Of a DNA stretch of 64,000 nucleotides, positions 1 through 8,952 are shown in pieces. The notes under the pieces are model-generated. The model searched no databases. It was not told the DNA's origin and saw only the letters and a list, made by a program, of their open reading frames with translations. The DNA is from Terriglobia bacterium (GTDB lineage: Bacteria > Acidobacteriota > Terriglobia > Terriglobales > Acidobacteriaceae), in assembly GCA_020072645.1 (NCBI GenBank), contig JAIQGK010000005.1:186001-250000 (forward strand), written 5' to 3'. The position numbers and the translations under genes were made by a program. Within the stretch, counting starts at the first letter, position 1; the number at the start of each line of letters is the position of its first letter.

Positions 1-73
1 TTTCGCGGATCGATTCGTCCCGTTTTTCGATCCATTTCTGCCGCTCTTCCATCAGGTCGAGCAGCATCTGCAT
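1..73 (-). CDS. N-terminal fragment of an unidentified protein (cut by window edge)
   Basis: On the minus strand an open frame starts with ATG at 73 and runs off the left edge, giving MQMLLDLMEERQKWIEKRD followed by a few more residues. The composition is helical and charged, like the start of a coiled-coil or small cytoplasmic protein. A GTG at 88 in the same frame is an alternative start; neither has a clear Shine-Dalgarno sequence. Too little is visible to assign a function. Confidence 0.4.
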   Translation of the reverse strand, partial: MQMLLDLMEERQKWIEKRDESIRE

Positions 74-371
74 GTAATTGATAGTCACAAGGTTACTGTA
101 AGACAAATGTCTAACACATTGCAAACGGAAACTACTATCGAAATACCAAGGCGCGGAGCATTTTGCTCTTCTCCCCCCGACTGTCTCGCTGCCGCGATAC
201 CCGCGCTTCACATAGCACTGTCAATACTGCCAGCCCTGTGAATACTGGCAGCTCCTTTATCTCCGCCAGAGAAGTACTTTAAAGCTTGGATTTCACCATG
301 AGAGTGAAATGGGCTGAAATCCCATCGCGCGGAGTGGGACTTGCAGCCCGGGATTCCAAAAGGGGGCCTCT
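74..371. other. Intergenic region, no gene seen
   Basis: About 300 bases between two divergent genes. The only structure seen is a 7-bp inverted repeat, CTGCCAG (227-233) and CTGGCAG (245-251), with an 11-base loop. It has no T-tract and no assigned role. The tract AGGGGG just before 372 is the likely ribosome binding site of the next gene. Confidence 0.4.
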
Positions 372-1250
372 GTGAAAGCTCGCATATTCTTTTTCATCTC
401 TATCATTTTCTTGCTTGGGCTTGCGGCCGTCTCACAAACAACCACTACTCCATCTCCAAGCTTTGCTATTACCAGCTTCGCCATGCAGGGGCCAGACCTG
501 CACCTTGCTGACAATGCCGCGTTGCCCGGCGGCAAGGAGTTTGCGCAGCCACTGGACATAACGCAAGAAAGCTCATCGCGCAGGGACCAGCCGTTCGTTC
601 TTAGCCGGGATGCGAACGGGGAGCCGTGCATACCGCAGCAATCTTCCTGGTTCTCCATCAGGCTAAAGATCACCACAGCGCCGGCGGGACGGAAAAATTG
701 CCCACTTGATGCCGGTGGCAAGTTCCGGTTGTTTGCCAAGGTTGCTGCCAGTCCTTATACATTGGCCACAGCCGGAGCGCTCGCAGGCTGGTCGCAATGG
801 CAGAACCACGATCCTGAATGGGGCCAGGGAGCCGATGCCTATGGCCAGCGTTTTGCCGCGTCCTACGCTGACAATGTGGCCAAAGCCTTCTTTAACAAAT
901 TCGCCTATCCGGTAATCTTCCGGCAGGACCCGCGCTATTTCCGTAAAGGTCAAAACGCCACCACCGGCCAGCGTCTCGGCCACGCCGTCGGCAATACGTT
1001 CGTGGGCAACACCGATTCAGGCCACCACATGCCGAATTTGTCGCTGTGGGCTGGGACCGCCAGCACCGTGGCCCTGGAGAACCTCTATCATCCCGGAAAC
1101 GACCGGGGATTCAACCCCGCTGCCAAACGGTTTGGCGAGAGCATCGGTGTATCCATGGGATTCGACGTGCTGAGGGAATTCTGGCCGGACATCTCGCGCA
1201 AGCTGCACCTGCAAAAGAACCCGGCTCCGGTCGGGATAAGCGAGAAATAG
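372..1250 (+). CDS. Hypothetical exported protein
   Basis: A 292-residue protein starting at GTG, chosen because AGGGGG lies just upstream and a typical signal peptide follows immediately (MKAR, then a hydrophobic run ending near AAVSQ at about residue 21). The mature part has a low-complexity Ser/Thr/Pro stretch and then a region from about residue 115 rich in Trp, Tyr and Gly (for example SQWQNHDPEWGQG and FRQDPRYFRKG). The style resembles uncharacterised envelope proteins common in Acidobacteria. No catalytic motif is recognised. It stands alone, with a long gap downstream. Confidence 0.7.
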   Translation: MKARIFFFISIIFLLGLAAVSQTTTTPSPSFAITSFAMQGPDLHLADNAALPGGKEFAQPLDITQESSSRRDQPFVLSRDANGEPCIPQQSSWFSIRLKITTAPAGRKNCPLDAGGKFRLFAKVAASPYTLATAGALAGWSQWQNHDPEWGQGADAYGQRFAASYADNVAKAFFNKFAYPVIFRQDPRYFRKGQNATTGQRLGHAVGNTFVGNTDSGHHMPNLSLWAGTASTVALENLYHPGNDRGFNPAAKRFGESIGVSMGFDVLREFWPDISRKLHLQKNPAPVGISEK

Positions 1251-1846
1251 TAAGCCACGCGAGGGGATTGGGGTTTCTGATCACGCGCGATGACCAGGCC
1301 CCCAATCTCCTTTGTGTTCCTTCGTGCCCTTTATGGTAAAGCTCTGGGTTTCTCGATTTCGGCGATAACCCACCCTCTCTCTTTATTCCCAACCTCTCCT
1401 CTGTGTAGATCAGTGGTCAGAGTTTCCTGTTTTCCAATGCCGGCGATGACCGGGATCCTCCCAGAAAGCCCGGTCTTGGCTTTCAGGGGTGGGATGACGT
1501 GCGATGTCGGCGACCCCAGGCGCATCCCCCGGAAACATGTGATTTTCCGACCACTCCCTCTCCCACTGTCACCCTGAGCGAAGCGCCTTAGTAATTCATC
1601 CTGCGCATTGATCTTGAGCGCGAAGTCGAAGTTGAGCCGCATTGCGGGCGTCTGAGCCCGCAGGCGAAATCCCGAGCGTAGCCGAGGGAGCTCCGAAGGG
1701 CCCCGAGATTGTGTCCTCTGCTACGGCGACTCAGGGAGTTCTACCGACAATGCGTCCGTTCTGGCGCTTCAAGATCAAAGCTTCTTCGTGCAGCCCCGCC
1801 GCGCGGACGCCCTAGCGGGCCTCCGTATCGCGTGGGTTCGGTTGGC
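1251..1846. other. Intergenic region, no convincing gene
   Basis: About 600 bases lie between the exported protein gene and the convergent minus-strand pair. Short open frames here have no ribosome binding site or recognisable protein character. A segment near 1650-1710 with alternating 'gcccgcaggcgaaatcccgag'-like words resembles the GC-rich intergenic filler of acidobacterial genomes. No tRNA-like fold or terminator was identified. Confidence 0.4.
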
Positions 1847-2575
1847 CTACGGACTCTTAAGCTGTTTACATAAAACTTCAGCATAGCGCCTCAAATCGCG
1901 CTGCAAAGTGTGGGGAGACCCTGGGTGGTAATGGATATGCTTTAGGCCTCCGATATCGAACGGAATTTTCGCGGTGTCCTGAGTGAGAAGTAGGACTTTC
2001 TTTCCGAGGGCGTGCGCATATCCAATTTCATAAAATACATTTGGATTGCTCCCAGTCGTATCTGCAACAAGAAATGCCGCTTTTGATATTTGCAAGAAAA
2101 TGACTTCGATGATGCTTCCAACCGTTGCAATGTCCTTCGCATGCTCAGCAGCACATCCGAGATCTTGAAGACAAGGCCGTATAACACTCTCAAACGTCGC
2201 CAAGAATTCCTCTTTAAATGGCAACAACACAAAAACGTAGGGTGGGGTTAGCTCCTCCTGTTGAGGGAGTAAATGCTTTGCCACCAGATAACGGAGGCGA
2301 TCTAGCTCGGGCCCCACATTCTGGTAAAAGCTCCGGGTGCCTTCAATGCGATGCAGCAAGTCGCGCACATACTCCAGCGGCTGCGATGTGCTTGCCAAGC
2401 TCTTCAGTGCATGAAAAACCCGGAATTCATCCGGGCGCTGTGTATTTGAAAGGCGTAAGTCGTAGCCGCGGAGCACAGCTGTACGTTGCTCATATGAGAG
2501 TCCATACGCGATAATCTTCGCAAGCGCAGAAAGCATGTCTTCCAGTGCGCTAGCTTCTATGTTGGATTGCGTCAT
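1847..2575 (-). CDS. Nucleoside 2-deoxyribosyltransferase-like domain protein, candidate effector
   Basis: A 242-residue protein. The C-terminal half (about residues 105-235) carries the signature of the nucleoside 2-deoxyribosyltransferase-like fold: a first strand YVFVLLPFKEEF, then FLVADTTGSNPNVFYEIG followed by YAHALGKKVLLLTQ. The Glu of FYEIGYAH matches the catalytic Glu of the family, which cleaves N-glycosidic bonds of nucleosides or nucleotides. The N-terminal ~100 residues are predominantly helical and unrecognised; they could be an adaptor domain. The start ATG overlaps the stop of the upstream 687-residue gene (ATGA-type overlap, 2572-2575), so the two are probably translated together. 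Proteins of this fold occur in bacterial defence loci. That role is an inference here; an ordinary nucleotide-salvage role is less likely given the partner. Confidence 0.7.
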   Translation of the reverse strand: MTQSNIEASALEDMLSALAKIIAYGLSYEQRTAVLRGYDLRLSNTQRPDEFRVFHALKSLASTSQPLEYVRDLLHRIEGTRSFYQNVGPELDRLRYLVAKHLLPQQEELTPPYVFVLLPFKEEFLATFESVIRPCLQDLGCAAEHAKDIATVGSIIEVIFLQISKAAFLVADTTGSNPNVFYEIGYAHALGKKVLLLTQDTAKIPFDIGGLKHIHYHPGSPHTLQRDLRRYAEVLCKQLKSP

Positions 2576-4635
2576 AAATTCAGTTCCAGATTAGAGATAA
2601 CAGCAAGCTTCGCAGGCAGAGTCGCTTTTCCCAGTAAATAACCCAGCTCTTCTGCCTTTTGATCTGCTTTTGTTAGCCATTCTTTATATTCTCTAAAATG
2701 CGAAAGAATTTCATCAGCATGATTGACATATTCCTCCAATTCACCTTCATATTCATCGAGGCTGCTAGATATCGCCGTTTTAGAAGAAAGGATGCGCCGA
2801 AGTTTGTCCGGGTCTTGGACGAGTACCCAGTTCAAGGATGGTAAAGAGACATCGATGAATAGGTCTAACCGCGAAAGAGCATCCGCCAAAACTGATTTGC
2901 GGTCTGCGTCCGCAGCAACACAGCCAAACTTTGAAAATTCTTTCAAAATCTGTACTACGATGGCACGGCTGTCTACCATTTTGATTGAGTTGGATTCGAT
3001 CTCAATTGTTATCGAATGTAGGAAACCTCGCTGCTCATAATCGACAGTGATGTCCGCACTATAAGAATGGCCACTTTCCGGCTCTATAAGGCGTTTAATT
3101 GTTTGTTCCGAATTGTCCATGCCTGGAGCCCCACAATAAAGATTGAAATCCCATGTGCGAATTCGTCTACTGCCATTTGTTTCAGATCGTTTAAGGCTGC
3201 GTTTCTGTTGAAGTTTGAACAAACTGTCCCTGGGAACGGTCCAATTGAGAGGTATCACTAGGCGATAATAGCGACTCTTAAGCCTGATGTACCATTCGAT
3301 CAAAACCCACGTGATAGCCACAAAAATAAGCGCTACCCCTGACCGCAAAGGGGCACTCAAGTGCATAACGTCGGCAATTGTGATGCCGGTATTGATGGAG
3401 AGCAGGATGCTGAGAATCTTTAACGCATTGGCCCGGTTCTTCGCGGCTCTATCCAACTCAAGTGAGGCTTCCCCTGTATCCAGCTTGCGAATCGATAACT
3501 GGATATCCTCCGCGCTTAAGGTACCCTGCAGAACTTGCGATGCTTCATTGGAAAGGACTTTGAGTTCTTCTTCATCTTCTTCATACAACTTCTCCAGCCG
3601 GTCCAAGTCTTCTGCCAACCGAGATACTAGTTCAATCGGCATGAAACCGGGATTGTCTTGCAGAGAGAGCATTCTTGTAGTAGTGAATGAATTAATGATG
3701 CTTTTATTTGAAGCTAATTCCATGGCCTGTTCACACTGCTTGGACTTGCGCGTGTCTTTAAGATGATTAATCACCTTTTGAACCACAGGAAGTTTAACGT
3801 TTGCATACGTCAGATACTTTTTCATCTCTGTCAGAAATGAAAAGTGTTCCTCAGTGTTGCGTTGGAGAGTAATCGCAAGCTGTCGGCGCAATGGCACTAC
3901 ATGATCGCGCGTATTTTTCAAAATCGCTATGGCTCGTGCGCCACAATCAACGAGATTGAGAATGCCGCTGAGTTTGTAAAATACTCCATCAAAACGCTGG
4001 TTCTCTTCCTCGCTATACTCGCTGGCAAAAAAAAGAATAGCGTTGTGGCTTTCGCTGATGGCAACAGCGTCATCAAGTGTTGGATCAATCCTGAGCCGCA
4101 GCTCGGGTGCGCTGAATCCCGCTTCCATATCTGCGCGGTGATCTTTTGTCAGACGTATGATCACCACATTGTGCTTGGTCAGAAAATTCCTAGCCGGCGC
4201 ATCAATGGAGGGTTTGAAGCCAGGCGTGTAGTAAAACTGGGAAAATGATATAACGCCTTCATGCAAAACTGCCAATTTGTTCCGAATAGCCGCAGGCGCA
4301 ATGTCAAAAATGAATTCTGCTAGGAATTCGCGGAGCTCTGGAATGATCAACGATAGCGATGAAGACAAAGAAAGTTCATGAATTGGTGGTATTTCAGTGA
4401 CGTGCTGGCAGAATCCTTCGCCATCGATCTTTCCATGAAACCGTACCGTGCAAATCGGCTTGCCATCTCGTTTGATTGTATGCTCGGCTTTGTATTGTAC
4501 AAAGCCAGCCCCAGGCTCGATGTCCGAAATTGGGCTACTGGTCTCTAGTTCATGCAAATGGCGGAGGGCGTCCGGCAGCATGTTGTCTGCCAGAGGCAGC
4601 CAATGATAGATAGATATTTTTATATTCTTGCTCAC
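2572..4635 (-). CDS. Large membrane-anchored protein of unknown function, partner of the deoxyribosyltransferase-like protein
   Basis: A 687-residue protein with no family that I recognise. Residues ~1-340 look like a mixed alpha/beta cytoplasmic region containing VVIIRLTKDHRADME and AILFFASEYSEEENQ. Residues ~340-400 are acidic and coiled-coil-like (EDLDRLEKLYEEDEEELKVL). Two hydrophobic segments follow at about 405-460 (ILSILLSINTGITIADVM and SGVALIFVAITWVLIEW), then a second soluble region ending in another helical tail. This suggests a membrane-anchored sensor or scaffold. Its stop overlaps the start of the next gene. The codons and base composition look more AT-rich than the housekeeping genes nearby, consistent with transfer. 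Confidence 0.65.
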   Translation of the reverse strand: MSKNIKISIYHWLPLADNMLPDALRHLHELETSSPISDIEPGAGFVQYKAEHTIKRDGKPICTVRFHGKIDGEGFCQHVTEIPPIHELSLSSSLSLIIPELREFLAEFIFDIAPAAIRNKLAVLHEGVISFSQFYYTPGFKPSIDAPARNFLTKHNVVIIRLTKDHRADMEAGFSAPELRLRIDPTLDDAVAISESHNAILFFASEYSEEENQRFDGVFYKLSGILNLVDCGARAIAILKNTRDHVVPLRRQLAITLQRNTEEHFSFLTEMKKYLTYANVKLPVVQKVINHLKDTRKSKQCEQAMELASNKSIINSFTTTRMLSLQDNPGFMPIELVSRLAEDLDRLEKLYEEDEEELKVLSNEASQVLQGTLSAEDIQLSIRKLDTGEASLELDRAAKNRANALKILSILLSINTGITIADVMHLSAPLRSGVALIFVAITWVLIEWYIRLKSRYYRLVIPLNWTVPRDSLFKLQQKRSLKRSETNGSRRIRTWDFNLYCGAPGMDNSEQTIKRLIEPESGHSYSADITVDYEQRGFLHSITIEIESNSIKMVDSRAIVVQILKEFSKFGCVAADADRKSVLADALSRLDLFIDVSLPSLNWVLVQDPDKLRRILSSKTAISSSLDEYEGELEEYVNHADEILSHFREYKEWLTKADQKAEELGYLLGKATLPAKLAVISNLELNL

Positions 4636-4902
4636 AAGAACTTTGGTTATTAAAGGGGGTGAATCAGGCTATATTAGTACCTCCAATGCTTAAATAAAAG
4701 GCCAATTTCGTTTGTGGTGAGTTTGATCCAGCGCCTAGGCCTCGGCGGGCGTTATGCGGGTTTTGCCGTTCGAGAGCGTTCTAGAGGTCCAGATTTATAT
4801 TGCTACCCAAGGGCTTAAACTGACGGCGGCGAATGGCAAAAGGAACTCGCCGAGTCAGAGCAAAACACTCTTACTGTGCAAGCCAAAGGGCGAACTTCCC
4901 CC

Positions 4903-6339
4903 TCACTTCCTCCCCGCCCTCTTCTGTGCAATCACGAGCCCCCTTGGCGTGGGCAGGAACACCACCGAAATCAAACCTTCATCTTCCATCCGCTTGGCGG
5001 CTTCGCGCACGGTCTTGAGATGCGAACTGGCATCGTGCATCAGGATCAGCCCGTTGGGATTGATCTGCGGCAGAAAGTGCCGGACCTCAGGCTCGCGCAG
5101 TTCAGGCAGTGAGTCGCAAAAAAGCACGTCGATCGTCCCGGCCACGCGCGTCTCTAAACTTGATTCGCAGCGGTAGTCGATAAACTTCTTGAGTCCTGAG
5201 GCCTCAATCTTTTCTTTGGCCTTGGCAAAGACTTCTTTATCCGGCTCGCAGGTAATGATCTTGCCAGAGCCGTTCTGCTTGAGCCCTTCAGCCATATAGA
5301 TGGTGCTCACGGCAAGAAACGTCCCGGTCTCCACCACCAGGTTGGGCTTTACGGTGGTCATCAGGCATTTCAGAAAGTCCAGGACTTCAACTTCGGCGGT
5401 CATGGTGTCAAACATCCTCCAGCGCTCAGGGTTCGGGCATTCAGGCGTGGCGCGATGGTATTCCGGTTTGGTTTCCTGGTTGCCATGCTGGACCACGTGG
5501 TCCAGAACTTTGTGTACGGGATCTACTTTGCGAAATCGACGCCTCGCAACGATCAGCAGAATAATTCCGGCAACGATGGTCAGCAGCGCGGCCAGTTGCG
5601 CGTTGCTCATGCCCCAGAGAATGCGGGGATTGATGCGGATGAACTCAACCAGAAAGCGCTCAATGCCAAACAGGATGAGAAATTCGCCGACGATCACGCC
5701 GGGCGCAAGCGGATGCTGGATGGCCCGCGCCCCGCGCCGCCATATATACCAATAGATGAGCACGCAGGCGATGAATTCATAGATCGGCGTGGGATGGACT
5801 GCGCAGTTTTGCGGCCAGCCGTAAAGCGCGCATGCGCCGCTGGGGCCAGTGGTGGGAACCAATCCATCCGGAAACGCCATGCCCCAGGGAAGACGCGTCG
5901 GCATACCGTAGTCGCCGTCGCCGGAGATAAGGCACCCGATGCGGCCCACGGCATAACCCACGGCTGCCGCCGAGCTGGAAATATCCAGCATGGTAAGCAT
6001 GTTCACGCCATTGCGCCGGGCGATGATCAGCAGCGCGGCAATACCTGCGACGAAGCCCCCAAACCAGGCAAAGCCGCCGCGGAACCAGCTCAGCAGCGCG
6101 CCAAAACTTTTGAATGTGTCGGCGTTCAGGCGGTCGGCAGGTGTATCCACGATGTGCCAGATCTTTGCGCCCAGAATTCCCGCGAACGCCACCACCGCGA
6201 CGATGGTGTAAGGATCAAGCTGGATTTTGCGCCGCTTGATCTCGCCTTCAAGAGCGTAATAAGCGGCGGCAAACGCCACAACCATCAGCAGGCCAAAGGT
6301 CGGAATTTCCAGCGGCCCAATGTGTATATAAGGAAGCAG
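4903..6339 (-). CDS. lgt: Lgt (prolipoprotein diacylglyceryl transferase) fused to a class I SAM-dependent methyltransferase
   Basis: Residues ~1-285 form Lgt, the inner-membrane enzyme that moves diacylglycerol from phosphatidylglycerol to the lipobox cysteine of prelipoproteins. Visible features are LPYIHIGPLEIPTFGLLMV, the multiple membrane segments, GRIGCLISGDGDYGMPT in place of the usual Lgt signature, and ERFLVEFIRINPR. After a hydrophobic last helix (LLTIVAGIILLIVARRRF) comes a soluble domain of ~190 residues with a SAM-binding motif (VVETGTFLAVSTIYMAEG), ITCEPD and IDVLFCDSLPEL, as in O-methyltransferase-like enzymes. I chose the CTG at 6339 as start: AAGGGA lies six bases upstream, the protein then begins MLPYIHIGP like other Lgt proteins, and the open frame further upstream overlaps the end of the neighbouring gene. 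The methyltransferase substrate is unknown. Confidence 0.85.
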   Translation of the reverse strand: MLPYIHIGPLEIPTFGLLMVVAFAAAYYALEGEIKRRKIQLDPYTIVAVVAFAGILGAKIWHIVDTPADRLNADTFKSFGALLSWFRGGFAWFGGFVAGIAALLIIARRNGVNMLTMLDISSSAAAVGYAVGRIGCLISGDGDYGMPTRLPWGMAFPDGLVPTTGPSGACALYGWPQNCAVHPTPIYEFIACVLIYWYIWRRGARAIQHPLAPGVIVGEFLILFGIERFLVEFIRINPRILWGMSNAQLAALLTIVAGIILLIVARRRFRKVDPVHKVLDHVVQHGNQETKPEYHRATPECPNPERWRMFDTMTAEVEVLDFLKCLMTTVKPNLVVETGTFLAVSTIYMAEGLKQNGSGKIITCEPDKEVFAKAKEKIEASGLKKFIDYRCESSLETRVAGTIDVLFCDSLPELREPEVRHFLPQINPNGLILMHDASSHLKTVREAAKRMEDEGLISVVFLPTPRGLVIAQKRAGRK

Positions 6340-6418
6340 TTGAAGTCCCTTCGAAGGGTGAAAGTATGAAGAGCCAGTATAAATGGAGGCTGTGGGTCTT
6401 GAGCGGAGGGCCGCAGAA

Positions 6419-7051
6419 CTATCTCGGCGTCGGCCTTGGCACCGCGCCGCGCACCGCAGCCGTCGCGCGGACGACCAGCCGCGCAGGCACAATCAGCAGC
6501 CGCGGCAGCGAGCCATCTTTTTCGCGGAAGCGCCGCCGGAGGTCGGCCATGGATTTTATGCTGAGGCGTTCCGCAAGCAGCGCGTGTGCAGGAATGTCTT
6601 TGAACTCAAACAGCGTTGCCGGACGAAACGTCTGGTGCTTGGCCATCAGCAGGTCGCGTTCACTGCGCAGGTCTGGCCGCAGCGTGGGATCAAGAATAAA
6701 ACACCAGAAAATGTCCCAGTCGCGCGGCTTGCCGTCAACGGTGTATTTGTTGATGACCAGGTTGTGATCGTATTCCGCTTTTCCCGTCCAACGATATTGC
6801 ACGCCCGGCGCAACAAAATAAAGGTTCAGGCGTTTATCGACAGGCTTGTCTTCCGCCACGCGCTCGCCCAGGTTCCACGGGCCAACGCTGGCCAGCCGAT
6901 GTTTGCCCGCCGCTTCAGGTGTGAAAATAAGGTCATCGCCATCGTGATAAACGGAAAACGGCTTCACCACTTCACGCATGGAAGCGCCGGCAACAAAAGC
7001 GGCGGCGGAAATCGCGATGATGGAGACCACACGTAAGTGGCGGCCCGGCAT
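6419..7051 (-). CDS. Hypothetical membrane-anchored or exported protein
   Basis: About 210 residues. The N-terminus MPGRHLRVVSIIAISAAAFVAGA looks like a signal anchor, followed by a soluble domain rich in aromatic residues (GVQYRWTGKAEYDHNLVI, DWDIFWCFILDP). The start at 7051 places the signal segment correctly; an in-frame TTG at 7087 is the alternative. It lies upstream of lgt on the same strand and diverges from the MFS gene. I do not recognise the family; the pattern is that of a lineage-specific acidobacterial protein. Confidence 0.6.
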   Translation of the reverse strand: MPGRHLRVVSIIAISAAAFVAGASMREVVKPFSVYHDGDDLIFTPEAAGKHRLASVGPWNLGERVAEDKPVDKRLNLYFVAPGVQYRWTGKAEYDHNLVINKYTVDGKPRDWDIFWCFILDPTLRPDLRSERDLLMAKHQTFRPATLFEFKDIPAHALLAERLSIKSMADLRRRFREKDGSLPRLLIVPARLVVRATAAVRGAVPRPTPR

Positions 7052-7126
7052 TGCCAAAATTATTGCAGGCCGCAGGCGGCAGGGCAAGGCGTTTACGCGC
7101 TTTGCGGGATGCTAAAGTGAGTAGAC

Positions 7127-8428
7127 GTGCGTAACATTCTCCAGCATCGCGGAATGCGGCTGATTTTTGCCGCGAATTTGATCTCCATGGTCGGCAGCGG
7201 CATGAACTCCGCGGGCGTGACCTGGTTTGTGCTGCAAAAAACACACTCGGAAATGGCGCTGGGAACTCTGCTCATGCTGCAAACTATCCCGGCGCTCATG
7301 ATGCTGCCATTCACCGGCGTGGTGATTGACCGTGAAGATCGCCGTCGTCTGCTGATGGTTCTGGACGCCGCTCGCGGCCTTGTAATTCTGTGCGTGGCAA
7401 TCATGGCGTATCGCGGCGTGGCCACGCTTTGGGAAGTCTATTTAATGTCCGTGATTGTGGCGGCGGGCTTCTGGATGTTCTGGCCCACCATCACCGCGCT
7501 TGTTCAGGAGCTCACGCCGGACTCGCACTTTGTGCACTCCAACAGTTTTTTGCTGGCGGGCGTTCAAGGCGGATGGCTGGTCGCCGGCGCGGTCGTTGGA
7601 TTCGTTTACAACAAGATTGGTCTGCACGGCGTGCTGTTTATCGACTTCGCCAGTTACGTGCTGTCATTCACCTGCTATCTGTTTGTGCGCAAGGGTAAGC
7701 ACACGGTCGCCATGGCTGAAGAAACCATAGTGCATGACAGCGCCGTGGCAAAGTTTGTTCATGAATTGAAAGAAGGCATCGCTTATATCAAGTTGCGTCC
7801 ACGATTGTTACTGCTGGGCATTGCCTGGGCGTTGTTCATCGGCGGAATGCTGACGCAGGGCGTGATCACCGCGCCTTTTAGCGATCGCATCCTAAAATCG
7901 GGCGCAGTCGGCTATGGCTGGCTCAACGCCGGCTGGGCCATTGGCGCGTTCATGAGCGCGATTTACACTCCCGCGCTCATACGCGGCACCGGACATCGCC
8001 GTGCCGTGGGAATTTCCATGGCGCTGCTGGGGCTTTGCTTGATCTCATTGCCGTTCCTCGGGTCGCACATCCAGGGTGCGCTCGTTGTTTCTGCTTCACT
8101 CACAGTGGGCGTTGCATTGGTTGTGTGCGCGGCGGTTTATTGCCTTATGGGGTGTTGTCGCGCGCTGGGCGGCGTAGCCATTACCAGCACCATGATGGAA
8201 CTGGTCCCAAAACATTTCATGGGACGCGTGCAGAATACTTTTTACTTTCTGGGAACGCTGATGCAACTTGTATTCTCATTTACCGTGGGCACTGTGGCGC
8301 ACACTCGCGGGTTGGCGCAAGGGTTCGCGATTGTCGGCGGAATCTATCTGCTGGCATGTCTCACGGGATCGTGGCCGGTAAGGGATGTTGTTACGGAACC
8401 AGGCGGACAGTTGGAACAAGGCACGTGA
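7127..8428 (+). CDS. Major facilitator superfamily transporter
   Basis: A 433-residue protein with about twelve hydrophobic segments. It begins MRLIFAANLISMVGSGMNS and has the MFS loop 2-3 signature region VVIDREDRRRLLMVLD between segments 2 and 3. This places it with the drug/macrolide-type exporters (MFS_3-like). Substrate cannot be read from the sequence. The GTG at 7127 is taken as start; ATG at 7154 is the alternative and would still leave the first membrane segment. It is transcribed divergently from the 6419-7051 gene with only ~75 bases between their starts. Confidence 0.85.
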   Translation: MRNILQHRGMRLIFAANLISMVGSGMNSAGVTWFVLQKTHSEMALGTLLMLQTIPALMMLPFTGVVIDREDRRRLLMVLDAARGLVILCVAIMAYRGVATLWEVYLMSVIVAAGFWMFWPTITALVQELTPDSHFVHSNSFLLAGVQGGWLVAGAVVGFVYNKIGLHGVLFIDFASYVLSFTCYLFVRKGKHTVAMAEETIVHDSAVAKFVHELKEGIAYIKLRPRLLLLGIAWALFIGGMLTQGVITAPFSDRILKSGAVGYGWLNAGWAIGAFMSAIYTPALIRGTGHRRAVGISMALLGLCLISLPFLGSHIQGALVVSASLTVGVALVVCAAVYCLMGCCRALGGVAITSTMMELVPKHFMGRVQNTFYFLGTLMQLVFSFTVGTVAHTRGLAQGFAIVGGIYLLACLTGSWPVRDVVTEPGGQLEQGT

Positions 8429-8531
8429 TCGCACGCTGGAAGCCAAAAAGATCCAGGGCGTATCTAAAGAACAACCTATTGCCGCGAAGCGGCGTTGGCG
8501 TAGAATCGGCTTCAATGGAGTAGTAAGTCTT

Positions 8532-8801
8532 ATGGATAGCAATCCCGTTACGCACAATGAAGCGAAAGGCCAGTTTGAGATCGCGCTGGGAAATGAGAGA
8601 GCCCTGCTGCAATACCGCCGCACAGACCACAGCATCACGCTGATCCATACAGAGGTTCCGCAAGCTTCACGGGGACGCGGGCTGGGAAATCAACTGATTC
8701 GCGCTGCGCTGGACTACGCCCACTTCAATCAGCTCAAGGTCGTTCCAGTGTGCCCATTCGTGAAAGCGTATTTAAAAAAGCATCCTGAAGCAGCAAACTA
8801 A
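8532..8801 (+). CDS. Small GNAT-type N-acetyltransferase (YjdJ-like)
   Basis: An 89-residue protein. It carries TLIHTEVPQASRGRGLGNQ followed by LIRAALDYA, i.e. the acetyl-CoA binding R/Q-x-x-G-x-G/A loop (here RGRGLG), and ends VVPVCPFVKAYLKKHPE, which is characteristic of the short YjdJ-like GCN5-related family. The ATG at 8532 is used because the protein then begins just before the first strand; the frame extends upstream to 8385 but that part overlaps the MFS gene. The acceptor substrate is not known. Confidence 0.8.
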   Translation: MDSNPVTHNEAKGQFEIALGNERALLQYRRTDHSITLIHTEVPQASRGRGLGNQLIRAALDYAHFNQLKVVPVCPFVKAYLKKHPEAAN

Positions 8802-8848
8802 GTCGATCCCAGCACGTCCGTGTAAAAAAAATATGTTTCTTCCGCACG

Positions 8849-8875
8849 AAAGCAGCGCCCGTAAGCGCTGCTTTT
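8849..8875. terminator. Bidirectional hairpin terminator
   Basis: A perfect 10-bp stem, AAAGCAGCGC and GCGCTGCTTT, with loop CCGTAA, followed by a T on the plus strand and by A-run/T-run symmetry. It sits between the convergent acetyltransferase and universal stress protein genes, where a terminator for both is expected. Confidence 0.75.
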
Positions 8876-8952
8876 CTGTTAGTCCTGACATCGTGCTCCA
8901 GGGAACCGTCGTGCCAGGATCTCTGGCTAGTTCTGCTTCGTCGTACGACAAC

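Noticed and set aside
5455-6369. 304-residue plus-strand frame opposite lgt
   Set aside because: Arg/Ala/Gln-rich antisense shadow; lgt is unmistakable on the other strand.
6340-6492. N-terminal extension of the Lgt frame to an ATG at 6492
   Set aside because: It overlaps the end of the neighbouring gene, is Arg/Cys-rich and lacks Lgt similarity; CTG 6339 with a good ribosome site fits better.
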